The notes beneath the pieces are model-generated. The model had not been told where the DNA came from and ran no database searches. It was given only the letters and a program-made list of their open reading frames with translations. Positions 8,355 through 16,107 of a DNA stretch of 19,987 nt are shown here, piece after piece. How positions within the stretch are numbered: position 1 is the stretch's first letter; each line of letters starts with the position of its first letter. Made by a program: the position numbers and the translations under genes. This DNA is from CAZCDS01 sp964497585 (GTDB lineage: Bacteria; Desulfobacterota; Desulfomonilia; Desulfomonilales; Desulfomonilaceae): the NCBI GenBank assembly GCA_964497585.1, contig CAZCDS010000091.1, positions 1 to 19,987 on the forward strand. The letters are read 5' to 3'.

Positions 8355-8900
8355 CTAGTCGATCATCAGGAAGGCGTACCGATCCATCTTCCGCGTGTAA
8401 TCTTGGACGACCTCTATGGGAAAACCAAGCCGCCTCACGGTCGTGAACACGTCTACACCCATCGCCTCCGGCGTAGGTCGAGCCTTTCCCGGGTGTTTGC
8501 ACTCTTCCCGCACTCCTGTACAGTCCTCGCAGATTTTGCACGAGGACATGAACAACAAGAATGCCTTTTCGTGACCCAACAGAAAGACTTCACGCTCCAC
8601 CTTCAGGAGCCTCTGATTAACTCCTCTGGGCCAATCGCGTCGTTCTTCAGGGAGCTCCAACGTTTTCTCGAAATGGAAGATGACACCCTGGTCGTACTCA
8701 CTGAAGAACTGGCGGCATTCTGAGATAGACGGAATGTTCGGGGGACACCCAACCTGTCGGCCAAATCTGGGGCAGGCAAACAGGCACTTCATCCGCACCC
8801 ACTGACCTAGCACGATGTCCTGAGACTCGATCCACTTGTAGTCCGAGCAACCGTGCTTCTCAAACACGGCCGCCAGTTCCTCGCTGTGGTTCCTGACCAT
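8355..8900 (-). CDS. DUF2284 predicted metal-binding protein
   Basis: Protein of 181 residues matching the cysteine-rich DUF2284 family, whose function is not established. The start at 8900 (MVRNHSEELA) has AGAAGGAG about 8 bp upstream; a 28-codon upstream extension is rejected. Visible motifs are MKCLFACPRFGRQVGCPPNIP (C39, C43 and C52 as likely metal or Fe-S ligands) and a C-terminal CKICEDC plus a further Cys before the family signature RPTPEAMGVDVFTT. It has no membrane segment or signal peptide. It lies 207 bp upstream, in the direction of transcription, of molybdopterin copy 2, on the same strand. I infer an accessory redox or metal-handling role for the neighbouring metalloenzymes, without direct evidence. 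Confidence 0.85.
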   Translation of the reverse strand: MVRNHSEELAAVFEKHGCSDYKWIESQDIVLGQWVRMKCLFACPRFGRQVGCPPNIPSISECRQFFSEYDQGVIFHFEKTLELPEERRDWPRGVNQRLLKVEREVFLLGHEKAFLLFMSSCKICEDCTGVREECKHPGKARPTPEAMGVDVFTTVRRLGFPIEVVQDYTRKMDRYAFLMID

Positions 8901-9359
8901 GCTGGACTCCTTCTCGCCTGTTGACACGATGCCGTCGGTAGCAGTAGCGCATCTAGGAGACGCACAGCCCGACCACATTTGCACAACGCAAAACGAGCAA
9001 GGGCCGCCCTTAACCTTCGGCTGCAGCCTGTGGTTCGGCCGCTGCCCACCGGTGGTTACTCTTGCAACGCGTGCCTAGCCACACGTCCACGGTCTCCCAT
9101 CGGGAATTATTCTGCGATCTCACAAATGACGGTCTTCTTGGGCCAAAAAGCAACCGTCCGATGGATCTCAAACACCGGATCGCTCTCGCAGCGCTTCCGA
9201 AAGTGAGATTCCGCATCGTGCCGGTCGGCGGGCATCCAAACATGTCCGGGTCCAGGCGCACGTATTCAATGACACCTGTGGTCACGCCCGCCGGTTTCCG
9301 GTATCTCGTGCAAAAAGGGAATGTTCATTGCTCATCGCAAAGCCCGGCGAACAAGGGAT
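8901..9359. other. Spacer of about 460 bp, no intact gene
   Basis: No intact gene is recognised. On the minus strand around 9107-9215 one frame reads RCESDPVFEIHRTVAFWPKK followed by TVICEIAE and then a stop. It looks protein-like but has no start or continuation, so it may be a gene relic. I cannot name a family. Confidence 0.35.
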
Positions 9360-9722
9360 CTATGTAGCTGACGAGTCCTCTTCCCACAGGCCGATCCGGT
9401 TACCCTGAGGATCGACCAGCACCGCATACCAACCCTTTCCCGGAATGGCTTTCTTGGCTACGACGGTTTGAGCGCCGAGACCTTCGGCCTTTGCCTGTGC
9501 GTCCGTTACCGATGGAACTCTGACATAGTTTACCGGCGTGTGCTGAGGATCTTGACGAGCGGTAAGTCCTCCTCTCGGGGTCTTTTGGTCCATATGGATC
9601 TTGTAATATCTGAATCCTGCCGGATACTTTTCAAAAGTCCATCCGAACATCTTACCGTAGAACTCCTGCAAGGACTCGGGATCGTCTGCGGGTATCTCGA
9701 ACAAGCAGACCGTATTGTCCAT
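9360..9722 (-). CDS. VOC-family (glyoxalase/bleomycin-resistance fold) protein
   Basis: Small cytoplasmic protein of 120 residues with a single vicinal-oxygen-chelate module. The start at 9722 (MDNTVCLFEIPADDP) is set by CAGGAGA about 9 bp upstream; a 32-codon upstream extension without a ribosome site is dropped. Typical family segments are FEIPADDPESLQEFYGKMFGW near the N-terminus, an internal repeat-like strand (VNYVRVPSVTDAQAKAEGLG), and the C-terminal AVLVDPQGNRIGLWEED, whose Glu is the usual metal ligand. Such single-module proteins often act as dimers. The family covers glyoxalases, epimerases, dioxygenases and drug-binding proteins, so the reaction cannot be read from the sequence. 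Extradiol dioxygenase action is improbable in an anaerobe's catabolic cluster. Confidence 0.85.
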   Translation of the reverse strand: MDNTVCLFEIPADDPESLQEFYGKMFGWTFEKYPAGFRYYKIHMDQKTPRGGLTARQDPQHTPVNYVRVPSVTDAQAKAEGLGAQTVVAKKAIPGKGWYAVLVDPQGNRIGLWEEDSSAT

Positions 9723-10528
9723 TTTTCTGTCTCCTGATTTGGATTGTGGCACCGGTTCATTCGGTCCCGGTAGAGGTCCCGGAAATGCAGCCACGCATGT
9801 CCGGCAAGACCAGACCATTGTCTCGTCGATGAAAAGGATCGTGTAGCTTCCCGCCGGGCTTATCCTGTCGCGCGGCTACCCGTGGGCTCTGCCCTTCGCC
9901 GCCGCTCATTCCAGGGCCCCTCGTCAGCACAGGCGAGGGACAACCGACAGACCACGTGAGCACACCGACTCGAACCGTTTCGAGGCGCCCGACCAAGACT
10001 TCTGCAATATGTGTACCGACAGGCAACCCCCAGCAACGCCAAAACTTGCCCACATCGTGCCAGAGGAGAAATTCTAAAAGCGCAGCGGCCAACACGTCCC
10101 GAGCCGCAAGAACCGGTCAGGTAATCCAAGAAATTCCGAATGTACACGAGTCTGAAAGGGACTCCCCCACATTGTGTTGAGCGAAGTCCCAGCGAAACTT
10201 GTTATTGGAAAGAATGCAGGAATCGGGATCGTACGTCCGGTCGATTTCCGAACAACGCTGCACGAAGAACGAACAAAACCCGGACGTACTTCAGCGTAAT
10301 CCTCCGCCAAATCCCCTCCGGGATCATGAAGCAAGCCGAACATGAATAAGCAATTGCGGGTCAAGTCCATGAGATAACGATCCTATTCTGACGGGGACGC
10401 CGACGGGACAAACCGGCAATTCGCCGAGACGGCAATTAAAGCCACCCCTCGAGCCAGCGTCGGCTTCGTGAGGTCACCCGGTTCAAAACAGCCCGAAAGC
10501 GACCAAGAATCAATTAGATTCCAACACC
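9723..10528. other. Spacer of about 800 bp, no recognisable gene
   Basis: Several open frames of 70-112 codons overlap on both strands (for example minus 9757-10095 and 10074-10370). None has a plausible ribosome site together with a family-like sequence. A short direct repeat CGGCAATT occurs at 10414 and 10430. Nothing else is supported. Confidence 0.4.
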
Positions 10529-11638
10529 TTATCTGAGATCCCTTTGGACAGTCAGCGTCTCTCGGTAAGCCGCCACCAGGGACTTTGCACGGGTGCCGGG
10601 GCTCTCATGTCGCAACCGGCCAAGGTCGTTCTGAAGGGAGCGAAGCCTGCGAATCGCTTCCACTATGGGCTCAAGCGAGTCGAGATACGAAGTTGCCGCT
10701 TTCAGCCCCGTCTTTGCACTCTTGGCAATTGATTCGGCGGCCGCAATACCGCTCTTAAGGGCCGTGCCTATCCCCTCATAGGTGATGGGGAGCATCAAAC
10801 AGGCCGCATCCCCGACCAACAGCGTGTTCCCTCGAGCCGGGGCAAATGATCCCGTCAACAAGTCCTCGTACATGAGGGCAAGGGCGCCGCTGTCCTTCCG
10901 TTCCGGTTCGCTTCGGGTGCGGAAACCGTACGGCTCGAGTGTCTCGTCGATCTCCGAGCGCAAATGACGAATAGCTCTCCCCTCGACAAGAAACATGTCA
11001 TCTTTGTGATTAACGTTGAAGCGTGGCGTAGGGAGCCCTTTTGGGAAAAACCAGTGGATAAAATCCTTTTCCAGAGAGAGTTCTCCCCGATAGTGCTTCC
11101 GGGCGGATGCCTCATACCTGACTGCGAGTACAGGGAATATTGATCTCCGAACACGCGAGATGGCGCCGTCGGCTCCGATGAGATACCGGGTCCTGTATTC
11201 TTCAGTGACGCCGTCCCGAAGGATCGCAACTTTGTACTGACCCTGTTCCCATCCGGCATGAACAAACTTCGATCCGTCTCGAAGCGTAACACCTGCCTCC
11301 TCAGCCCTTTTTGCCATCCAGAAGTCCAGGTCTTTCCTCCAGGCCAAAGGGGTATCCCATTCAAGAGTTTGCGGTTCCGCTCCCGCCAGGTGAAGGCGGT
11401 GACCTGAAAGACGCGGGGGATCGACTAGAACAGTCTCAGGAATTTCTCCGAATTCCTCCCGGATGAGGTCGTGAGCCCAGTCGCCCATCACCATTCCCGT
11501 GCAGACCTTGTCTCGCGGCAGCCGCTTCTTCTCAATCATCAGCGTGCTGAGGCCCCTTTCCGCACAACGTTTAGCGGCTGCCGAACCACCGGGACCACTT
11601 CCCACTACCATGACGTCGAAAGTCTGACAACCATGCAT
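10529..11638 (-). CDS. Geranylgeranyl-reductase-family FAD-dependent oxidoreductase
   Basis: FAD flavoprotein of 369 residues in the geranylgeranyl reductase / digeranylgeranylglycerophospholipid reductase-like family. It has an N-terminal Rossmann motif VVGSGPGGSAAAKRCAERG (GxGxxG at residues 13-18), with E36 in place to bind the FAD ribose. The family PRDKVCTG signature carries C46. The second FAD motif is LLVGDAACLMLPITYEGIGT, ending in SG. The ATG at 11638 is preceded by GGGGAGGAAGAG. It has no membrane helix, though members are often membrane-associated. Members reduce isoprenoid double bonds or pass electrons between flavins or ferredoxin and substrates or quinones. Here it may reoxidise an intermediate or serve lipid/quinone modification; the sequence does not decide. 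It is monocistronic-looking, with spacers of 806 bp downstream and 287 bp upstream. Confidence 0.85.
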   Translation of the reverse strand: MHGCQTFDVMVVGSGPGGSAAAKRCAERGLSTLMIEKKRLPRDKVCTGMVMGDWAHDLIREEFGEIPETVLVDPPRLSGHRLHLAGAEPQTLEWDTPLAWRKDLDFWMAKRAEEAGVTLRDGSKFVHAGWEQGQYKVAILRDGVTEEYRTRYLIGADGAISRVRRSIFPVLAVRYEASARKHYRGELSLEKDFIHWFFPKGLPTPRFNVNHKDDMFLVEGRAIRHLRSEIDETLEPYGFRTRSEPERKDSGALALMYEDLLTGSFAPARGNTLLVGDAACLMLPITYEGIGTALKSGIAAAESIAKSAKTGLKAATSYLDSLEPIVEAIRRLRSLQNDLGRLRHESPGTRAKSLVAAYRETLTVQRDLR

Positions 11639-11925
11639 GTCGCTCTTCCTCCCCGATTGCGGTCGTTATTCCGAGCGGTTACGATCACCATGAACGGAGA
11701 CGGCCCGAACATCGCAACCGAAACTGCGTCGGAGGATTCCGCCCCCAACATCCGTTACCCGTCATCCCATCGAGGGCCACTCCCATTGAACGAATGCGCG
11801 AACGGCCTCGTTCAGCGCTCTTCGAAGGTTCCGTAGGCTGAGCGAAGATCGGGACTGCCTGAAGCCAATCAGCGATGACTCGCGCCAACCGTTACGAACC
11901 CTACCGGAAGTATGATTTCGAACCA

Positions 11926-12786
11926 TTATCTCTCGTATTCAAACCATCCTCTCCCCGTTTTTCGCCCCAGGTGATTGGCATACACCATTTGTTTGAGAGC
12001 GGGGCTAGGTTTGAACCGCTCTCCGTAGGCTTCAAAGAGAATTTCCTGCACTTTTAGATTGAGGTCATTTCCGGTGATGTCCATGAGGGCGTAGGGACCG
12101 ATGGGGTGCCCAAGGCCCAATTTGCACCCGGTGTCTATGTCTTCTGCAGAAGCAACCCCCTCCTCGAGGAGTCGATTGGCTTCTATCCACATGACGTGGA
12201 GAAGCCGGTTGACCACGAAACCCGGAACGTCCTTGACCCGGATCGGTGTTTTGCCGATGGCGCGGCAGCAGTCGATCATGAAATCCACCGTCTCATTTGC
12301 GGTCTCCAGTCCCGGGATCACTTCCACCAGTCGCATAACCGACGCCGGTGAAAAGAAATGGGCGCCGATGAACCTAGTCCTCCGAGAGGGACTCACACAT
12401 CCAGCCAAATGCGTGATAGGGATACTGGACGTATTCGTAGCGAAGACGCATTCGGGTTTGCAGATTTCGTCCACTTCCTCAAAAACGCGCTTCTTGGTGG
12501 GAAAATCCTCCGCAACAGCTTCCACTACAAGATCAGCGTCCTGAAAGAGTCCGTAATCGCCGGTGGGAGTGATTCGAGAGAGCGTCGGTTCCTTGTCCTC
12601 GGCCTGAAATGCGCCTTTCTTGATGGCCTTGTCAAGCACTCCTCCGAGACGCCGCTTGCCCTCGCGAGCTATTTCCGGGCTAATCTCCTTCATAGCGACG
12701 GCGCAGTCGGACATGGCGAAGCACAGCGCAATTTCAGCCCCCATCATCCCGGCGCCCAAAACCCCTATTTTTCGATCTCCATTCAC
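11926..12786 (-). CDS. 3-hydroxyacyl-CoA dehydrogenase, NAD-dependent
   Basis: Oxidises L-3-hydroxyacyl-CoA to 3-oxoacyl-CoA with NAD+ in beta-oxidation. It has 286 residues, the usual length for the monofunctional (3-hydroxybutyryl-CoA dehydrogenase type) enzyme. The Rossmann motif is GAGMMG (11-16), followed by the NAD-domain segment DLVVEAVAED. The catalytic set is N118-T-S-S, H143 in AHFFSP, E155 in RLVEV, and N193 in PGFVVNRLL. The C-terminal domain has GHPIGPYALMDITGNDL and ends GRKTGRGWFEYE. The start is a GTG at 12786 with GAAGAAGGTG upstream; the nearby ATG is out of frame. In a benzoyl-CoA pathway it would act on 3-hydroxypimelyl-CoA or 3-hydroxybutyryl-CoA; which one cannot be told. 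The family assignment is firm. Confidence 0.93.
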   Translation of the reverse strand: MNGDRKIGVLGAGMMGAEIALCFAMSDCAVAMKEISPEIAREGKRRLGGVLDKAIKKGAFQAEDKEPTLSRITPTGDYGLFQDADLVVEAVAEDFPTKKRVFEEVDEICKPECVFATNTSSIPITHLAGCVSPSRRTRFIGAHFFSPASVMRLVEVIPGLETANETVDFMIDCCRAIGKTPIRVKDVPGFVVNRLLHVMWIEANRLLEEGVASAEDIDTGCKLGLGHPIGPYALMDITGNDLNLKVQEILFEAYGERFKPSPALKQMVYANHLGRKTGRGWFEYER

Positions 12787-13053
12787 GGATTACACCTTCT
12801 TCAATCTGGGGCACGGTTGCCATAGCGTTGGAATCGAGCCGGATAACCTTGTGCCTGCACGTCAAGGCGTGTTGTGTCCGGTCGGGCGCGAACCCTTGAT
12901 CTACAGGACCAATCAGCCTGGGGTCCTTCTCTTGTGGAAGATCGATTCGGTTCACTCGCACGCCGAGAAGAGATTTCGGGATAGGAAAACTCCACGCCGC
13001 GTCCCCTCATCGGACCAAACCCAAGCGACAGTCACACGAGTGGCGCGGGGCCT

Positions 13054-14256
13054 CTAAGTCCCTTGCTCGCTCGAGACGGCGCGGGCAAGCAAAGAAAGCG
13101 CCTCGTGCGCTTCGAACAATTTGTCCGATTTGTCATCCGGCTTCAGTATGAGCCACCGGAAGGCCATGTGGAAAAAGCCGCCGAAGAGCAGATTTTTGAA
13201 CATTCGGTTGCTTACCGCAGGCCGGAAGCTGCCGTCGCTCTTGCCCTCATCGAGGATCTCGTCGACAATTCCCGAATACTCCCGGAGAGAGTCCAGAGCT
13301 TCAGTTTCGTAGAAACGAGGGTTCAGCTGAAGATCCAGCAGGAAGGTCTTAAGAAATTCCTGCTGAGTCAAGTACAGGACGAAGTGGTAACGTATGAAAC
13401 GTCTCAGCTTTCTGACGGGCGCCTTTATAAGGAACAATTCCTTGAGGGACTCGATGTGCTCCCTGAAACGGACCCTCGGTATTGTAAAGAGAAGCCCTTC
13501 CTTGTTCTCGAAGTATTCGTACACCGTGCCTTCGGCCACCTCGGCCAGTCGAGCGATTTCAGCTATGCTGGTCTGCCTGTAGCCCTTTTCCGAAAAGAGC
13601 TTTTCGGCCGCAGCGGTGATGCGCATTGACTTGTCGGGGTTCCTCCCTTGGACCGGTCGAGTAAGGATCATAGCGCATACAAGATCCATGACCTCGTGCA
13701 CGTCACTAGGAGACCGCTGGGTGTCCCTCGCCGAGAGCCATGTCAGCGTCTCCCAGTCCAATGCTCCCAATATGAGGTCCCCCGCGACGCGGATGTCAAG
13801 GTCGTTACGAAATACCCCCTGTTCGACCCCTTCCGCGAGGATCCGCAAGAGGACGCCGCCATACTGCCGAATCAGTTCGTAGGATTCGTGCCGATAGAAG
13901 TTCCTGTTGGATCGGCATTCGAAGAGTAGAATGCGCGCTTGGTCTGCATGCGTCTCGTTGTACCAAAAGCGGAACCAGACCATCTTGCTCAACCTGCTCA
14001 CAGGATCGAGGATGCCCTCAAGGTGCTCCTGCAATCGAGCGAGGATGTCTCGCATGTGGTTTCCCGCGATGGAAAAGAGGAGATCTTCTTTGTTCTTGAA
14101 GTAGTGGTAAATGACCGAATCGGCGACACCGACCCTGGCGGCGATCTGCGAGATGGTCGTTTCTTGAAAGCCTTTCTTGGAGATCAGGTCTTCGGCGGCC
14201 AACAGTAGTTTTCTTCCCTCGCTTCTCCGTCGTCCGTTGTTCAATCGCTGCTCCAT
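13054..14256 (-). CDS. Double TetR/AcrR-family transcriptional regulator (two TetR units in one chain)
   Basis: A 400-residue protein, twice the usual TetR length of about 200. Unit 1 (residues 1-205) has a TetR helix-turn-helix, TTISQIAARVGVADSVIYHY then FKNKEDLL, about 33-60. Unit 2 (206-400) has its own, TSIAEIARLAEVAEGTVYEY then FENKEGLL, about 229-255. Each is followed by a full all-helical ligand-binding domain with a similar FRFWYNETHADQARILLFE-like (unit 1) and FVLYLTQQEFLKTFLLDLQ-like (unit 2) stretch. The frame is continuous with no internal stop, and the ATG at 14256 has GAAGGAAGGA before it. The fusion could act as an intramolecular pseudo-dimer or bridge two operators. It lies between the minus-strand catabolic genes and the divergent UbiD module, so it probably regulates one or both. 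The effector may be an aromatic acyl-CoA (inference). Confidence 0.9.
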   Translation of the reverse strand: MEQRLNNGRRRSEGRKLLLAAEDLISKKGFQETTISQIAARVGVADSVIYHYFKNKEDLLFSIAGNHMRDILARLQEHLEGILDPVSRLSKMVWFRFWYNETHADQARILLFECRSNRNFYRHESYELIRQYGGVLLRILAEGVEQGVFRNDLDIRVAGDLILGALDWETLTWLSARDTQRSPSDVHEVMDLVCAMILTRPVQGRNPDKSMRITAAAEKLFSEKGYRQTSIAEIARLAEVAEGTVYEYFENKEGLLFTIPRVRFREHIESLKELFLIKAPVRKLRRFIRYHFVLYLTQQEFLKTFLLDLQLNPRFYETEALDSLREYSGIVDEILDEGKSDGSFRPAVSNRMFKNLLFGGFFHMAFRWLILKPDDKSDKLFEAHEALSLLARAVSSEQGT

Positions 14257-14282
14257 TGATCCTTCCTTCAAACCTCATGCTA

Positions 14283-14312
14283 ATTGAACACCGTTCGAGA
14301 GTTCCGTGTCAA
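14283..14312 (-). promoter_or_regulatory. Putative sigma70 promoter of the double TetR gene with overlapping near-palindrome
   Basis: Minus strand: TTGACA (14307-14312), 18 bp, TTCAAT (14283-14288), ending 27 bp before the start codon. The near-palindrome TTGAACaccGTTCGA (plus strand 14284-14298, one mismatch) covers the -10 end of the spacer, a usual place for an autorepressor operator. Confidence 0.4.
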
Positions 14313-15263
14313 GGGTTTTCTTCCGCCTCCTTTCCAACGGTCTCACCATTCCCCCTAGGAAGGCATGATTCCTTGAGCCACGAGCCCGCTCCCAAGACGC
14401 GCGATATCTGTCATCGGAAAGCCCGCGGGCTTTCGGGTACCCTTCTCTCTCCGAGAATGGCAGTAAACTGCTGGCGAGTGACTGAACCAGGCTTCGACGA
14501 GCAACGGGATTTCCGATATGGCCCAATGGCGCAACAGGGAACCGAAACTCGGTGAGGAGAAACCACGGCCCGTTCATACCGTCAGGGAGAAGGCAGAAGC
14601 GCTCTTGACTAGGATTCGGCCGCAAAAGCCGCGGTGGCTGGGAGAGGTGGTTTGCTCAGTCTAACGGGCGGTCACTCCGGCCATGAAGCTGACGGAAGCG
14701 TTTCATTCATTGACCTCCGGACCCGCCTTGAGACTACCAGTTCACTCCTGGAATGCAGGACCGCCGATTGGAGGTTGTTCATTTGAGACTGGGGCACGTC
14801 TCCCCCGAGACAGACACTGGGAGTGTTCGATGGTCCCCATCCCGTCTCGCTTAGGAGAGAAGTATTTGGAATGCCCTGAAAATCTCCGCTTTTTCCTCGA
14901 CAGGAGTCGAGGGAGTCCCTAGCGGAGTCGGAGTGCGGTTCGGGAGACGGGGTGGACCGACATCGCGAACGGAGATTCACGCGGGAAGAACGACAATCAG
15001 GGAGCCAGACTCCTGGAAGCGAGCCGGATTAGGCAGGTGTAGCTGGCGCTGCGCGCCTGAGCGTCATTCTAGGCTTGGACAACCAGGATTTTTCCTGAGC
15101 CTGAGCCAAAGTGTCCGAGGGGGCCGGCCAGCGACACAGGAAACCGCGCTGTGCGCGTCGGCTTAAGAGGCAAAGAGGGCCGGCTGGAGCTTGCGGAGAA
15201 GGCTCTGAACCGGTTCGTCATACTATTCGAGGGTCTGACAATCCTTGGGAGCTGAAAAAAAGC
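14313..15263. other. Gene-poor spacer between the two divergent blocks
   Basis: Nearly 1 kb with no supported gene. The open frames on both strands are Arg/Ser/Pro-rich and unlike any family I know. It holds a perfect 18-bp palindrome (14417-14434) and a few 5-bp stem-loops such as GTCTC-cccc-GAGAC near 14799. Nothing else is seen. Confidence 0.45.
14417..14434. promoter_or_regulatory. Perfect 18-bp palindrome GAAAGCCCGCGGGCTTTC
   Basis: Uninterrupted twofold symmetry 161 bp upstream of the double TetR start. It could be a regulator site or a bidirectional hairpin; there is no T-run for a classical terminator. Confidence 0.3.
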
Positions 15264-15294
15264 TTGACAAGGGGGGGGCGGGAGGCGGTAAAAT
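15264..15294 (+). promoter_or_regulatory. Putative sigma70 promoter of the riboflavin kinase-ubiD-ubiX set, with G8 tract in the spacer
   Basis: Consensus TTGACA (15264-15269), 19-bp spacer, TAAAAT (15289-15294). The spacer contains eight consecutive G (15271-15278), and an A7 run lies just upstream (15255-15261). The spacer is 2 bp over optimum, so losing one or two G would strengthen it. The start codon of the first gene is about 400 bp downstream. Confidence 0.5.
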
Positions 15295-15696
15295 AGAATC
15301 AGGCTCAGAAGTGGATGCTGCCGAGCGATAGTCGAAAAAACAGAGTCGGGCCCCCTGCGTGTACGATCAGGATTTCAAGGCAGTAACAGGTAATCGCAGA
15401 ACTGAGGAGCTGTCTCCAGAATCCTCTAGCGGCACGGGGACGCGGTCTGTCGTTCTTGAGGAGGCGCACGAGGCCGGAAGCAAACGAGAAGCTCTAAGGC
15501 AAATTCCTGACTATATGCGTCCACGCGTTTCCAAGGCGAAAGCGAACGTGGTCCCGTCAACTGCGGATTCACAAGGAGGCTTCGCCCCGGTGGCGTAGCT
15601 TGAGCAAAGGCCAGGATGCTCGTGGTTGCTCGTGCTGTTCGATCATCCCGTCATTCCTCGGTCCGGGCACGCAAGGAGTTTTACGAGGGGGCACCC
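15295..15696 (+). other. Long 5' leader ahead of riboflavin kinase
   Basis: About 400 bp between the promoter-like pair and the first start codon. I looked for an FMN riboswitch (RFN) core, expected as AGGGGCAGGG plus the later conserved helices, and do not find it. A GTG-started frame at 15359-15598 has no ribosome site and no recognisable family. No function is assigned. Confidence 0.35.
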
Positions 15697-16080
15697 ATGA
15701 ACATCAGGGGAACAATAGAGAGCGGAGCGGGAAAAGGGGCTTTCTTCACTGGACTGGATTGGGTGGTGGAGCAGATCGAAAGGGGTTTCGGATGGAAACC
15801 CTTTCCGGGAACCCTCAATGTGAGAATATCCCGGGAGGATGTTGCGAAGCTGGATGAGTTTTTTGCCCAAAAGGATCTGGAACTTGTTCCCGAGGACCCG
15901 GCTTTCTGTTCCGCCGGTCTGAAAAGCGTTCGAGTCGGCGGCATTCGGGGCGCAGTGGTTTTTCCCAGCGAGGACGTACGTATTCATTCAGAGGATATCA
16001 TCGAAGTGATCGCCGGATGTAGCATTAAGGAAACGCTGGATTTGGCTGACGGAGACCAGGTGGTCATTTCCGCTGGTTAG
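15697..16080 (+). CDS. ribK: CTP-dependent riboflavin kinase (archaeal-type, DUF120 family)
   Basis: Phosphorylates riboflavin to FMN using CTP rather than ATP. It has 127 residues, close to the ~136 of the Methanocaldococcus enzyme. Motifs visible are GAGKGAFFTGLDW (10-22, nucleotide-binding loop), PFPGTLNVRI (35-44, with T39 and N41 at the T-x-N that binds Mg), RGAVVFPSEDVRIHSEDIIE (ending in VIA), and the C-terminal LADGDQVVIS. The ATG at 15697 is chosen because the family homology begins there and AAGGAG and GAGGGGG lie upstream; a longer frame from 15616 adds a non-homologous, Arg-rich tail. Bacteria normally use the unrelated RibF. This stand-alone kinase lies 27 bp before ubiD, which suggests it supplies FMN for prenyl-FMN synthesis. 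The family is typical of archaea, hence possible lateral origin. Confidence 0.88.
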   Translation: MNIRGTIESGAGKGAFFTGLDWVVEQIERGFGWKPFPGTLNVRISREDVAKLDEFFAQKDLELVPEDPAFCSAGLKSVRVGGIRGAVVFPSEDVRIHSEDIIEVIAGCSIKETLDLADGDQVVISAG

Positions 16081-16107
16081 GCCAGCTTGGCAAAAGAGGT
16101 GAGGATC

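Noticed and set aside
10414..10437. Direct repeat CGGCAATT, two copies 16 bp apart
   Set aside because: Only two short copies, no gene start nearby; too weak for an iteron or operator claim.
15359..15598. Small GTG-started protein in the leader
   Set aside because: No ribosome site, no family resemblance, composition like the surrounding non-coding DNA.
15295..15696. FMN riboswitch ahead of the riboflavin kinase
   Set aside because: The leader lacks the conserved RFN core sequences; only length and context suggested it.
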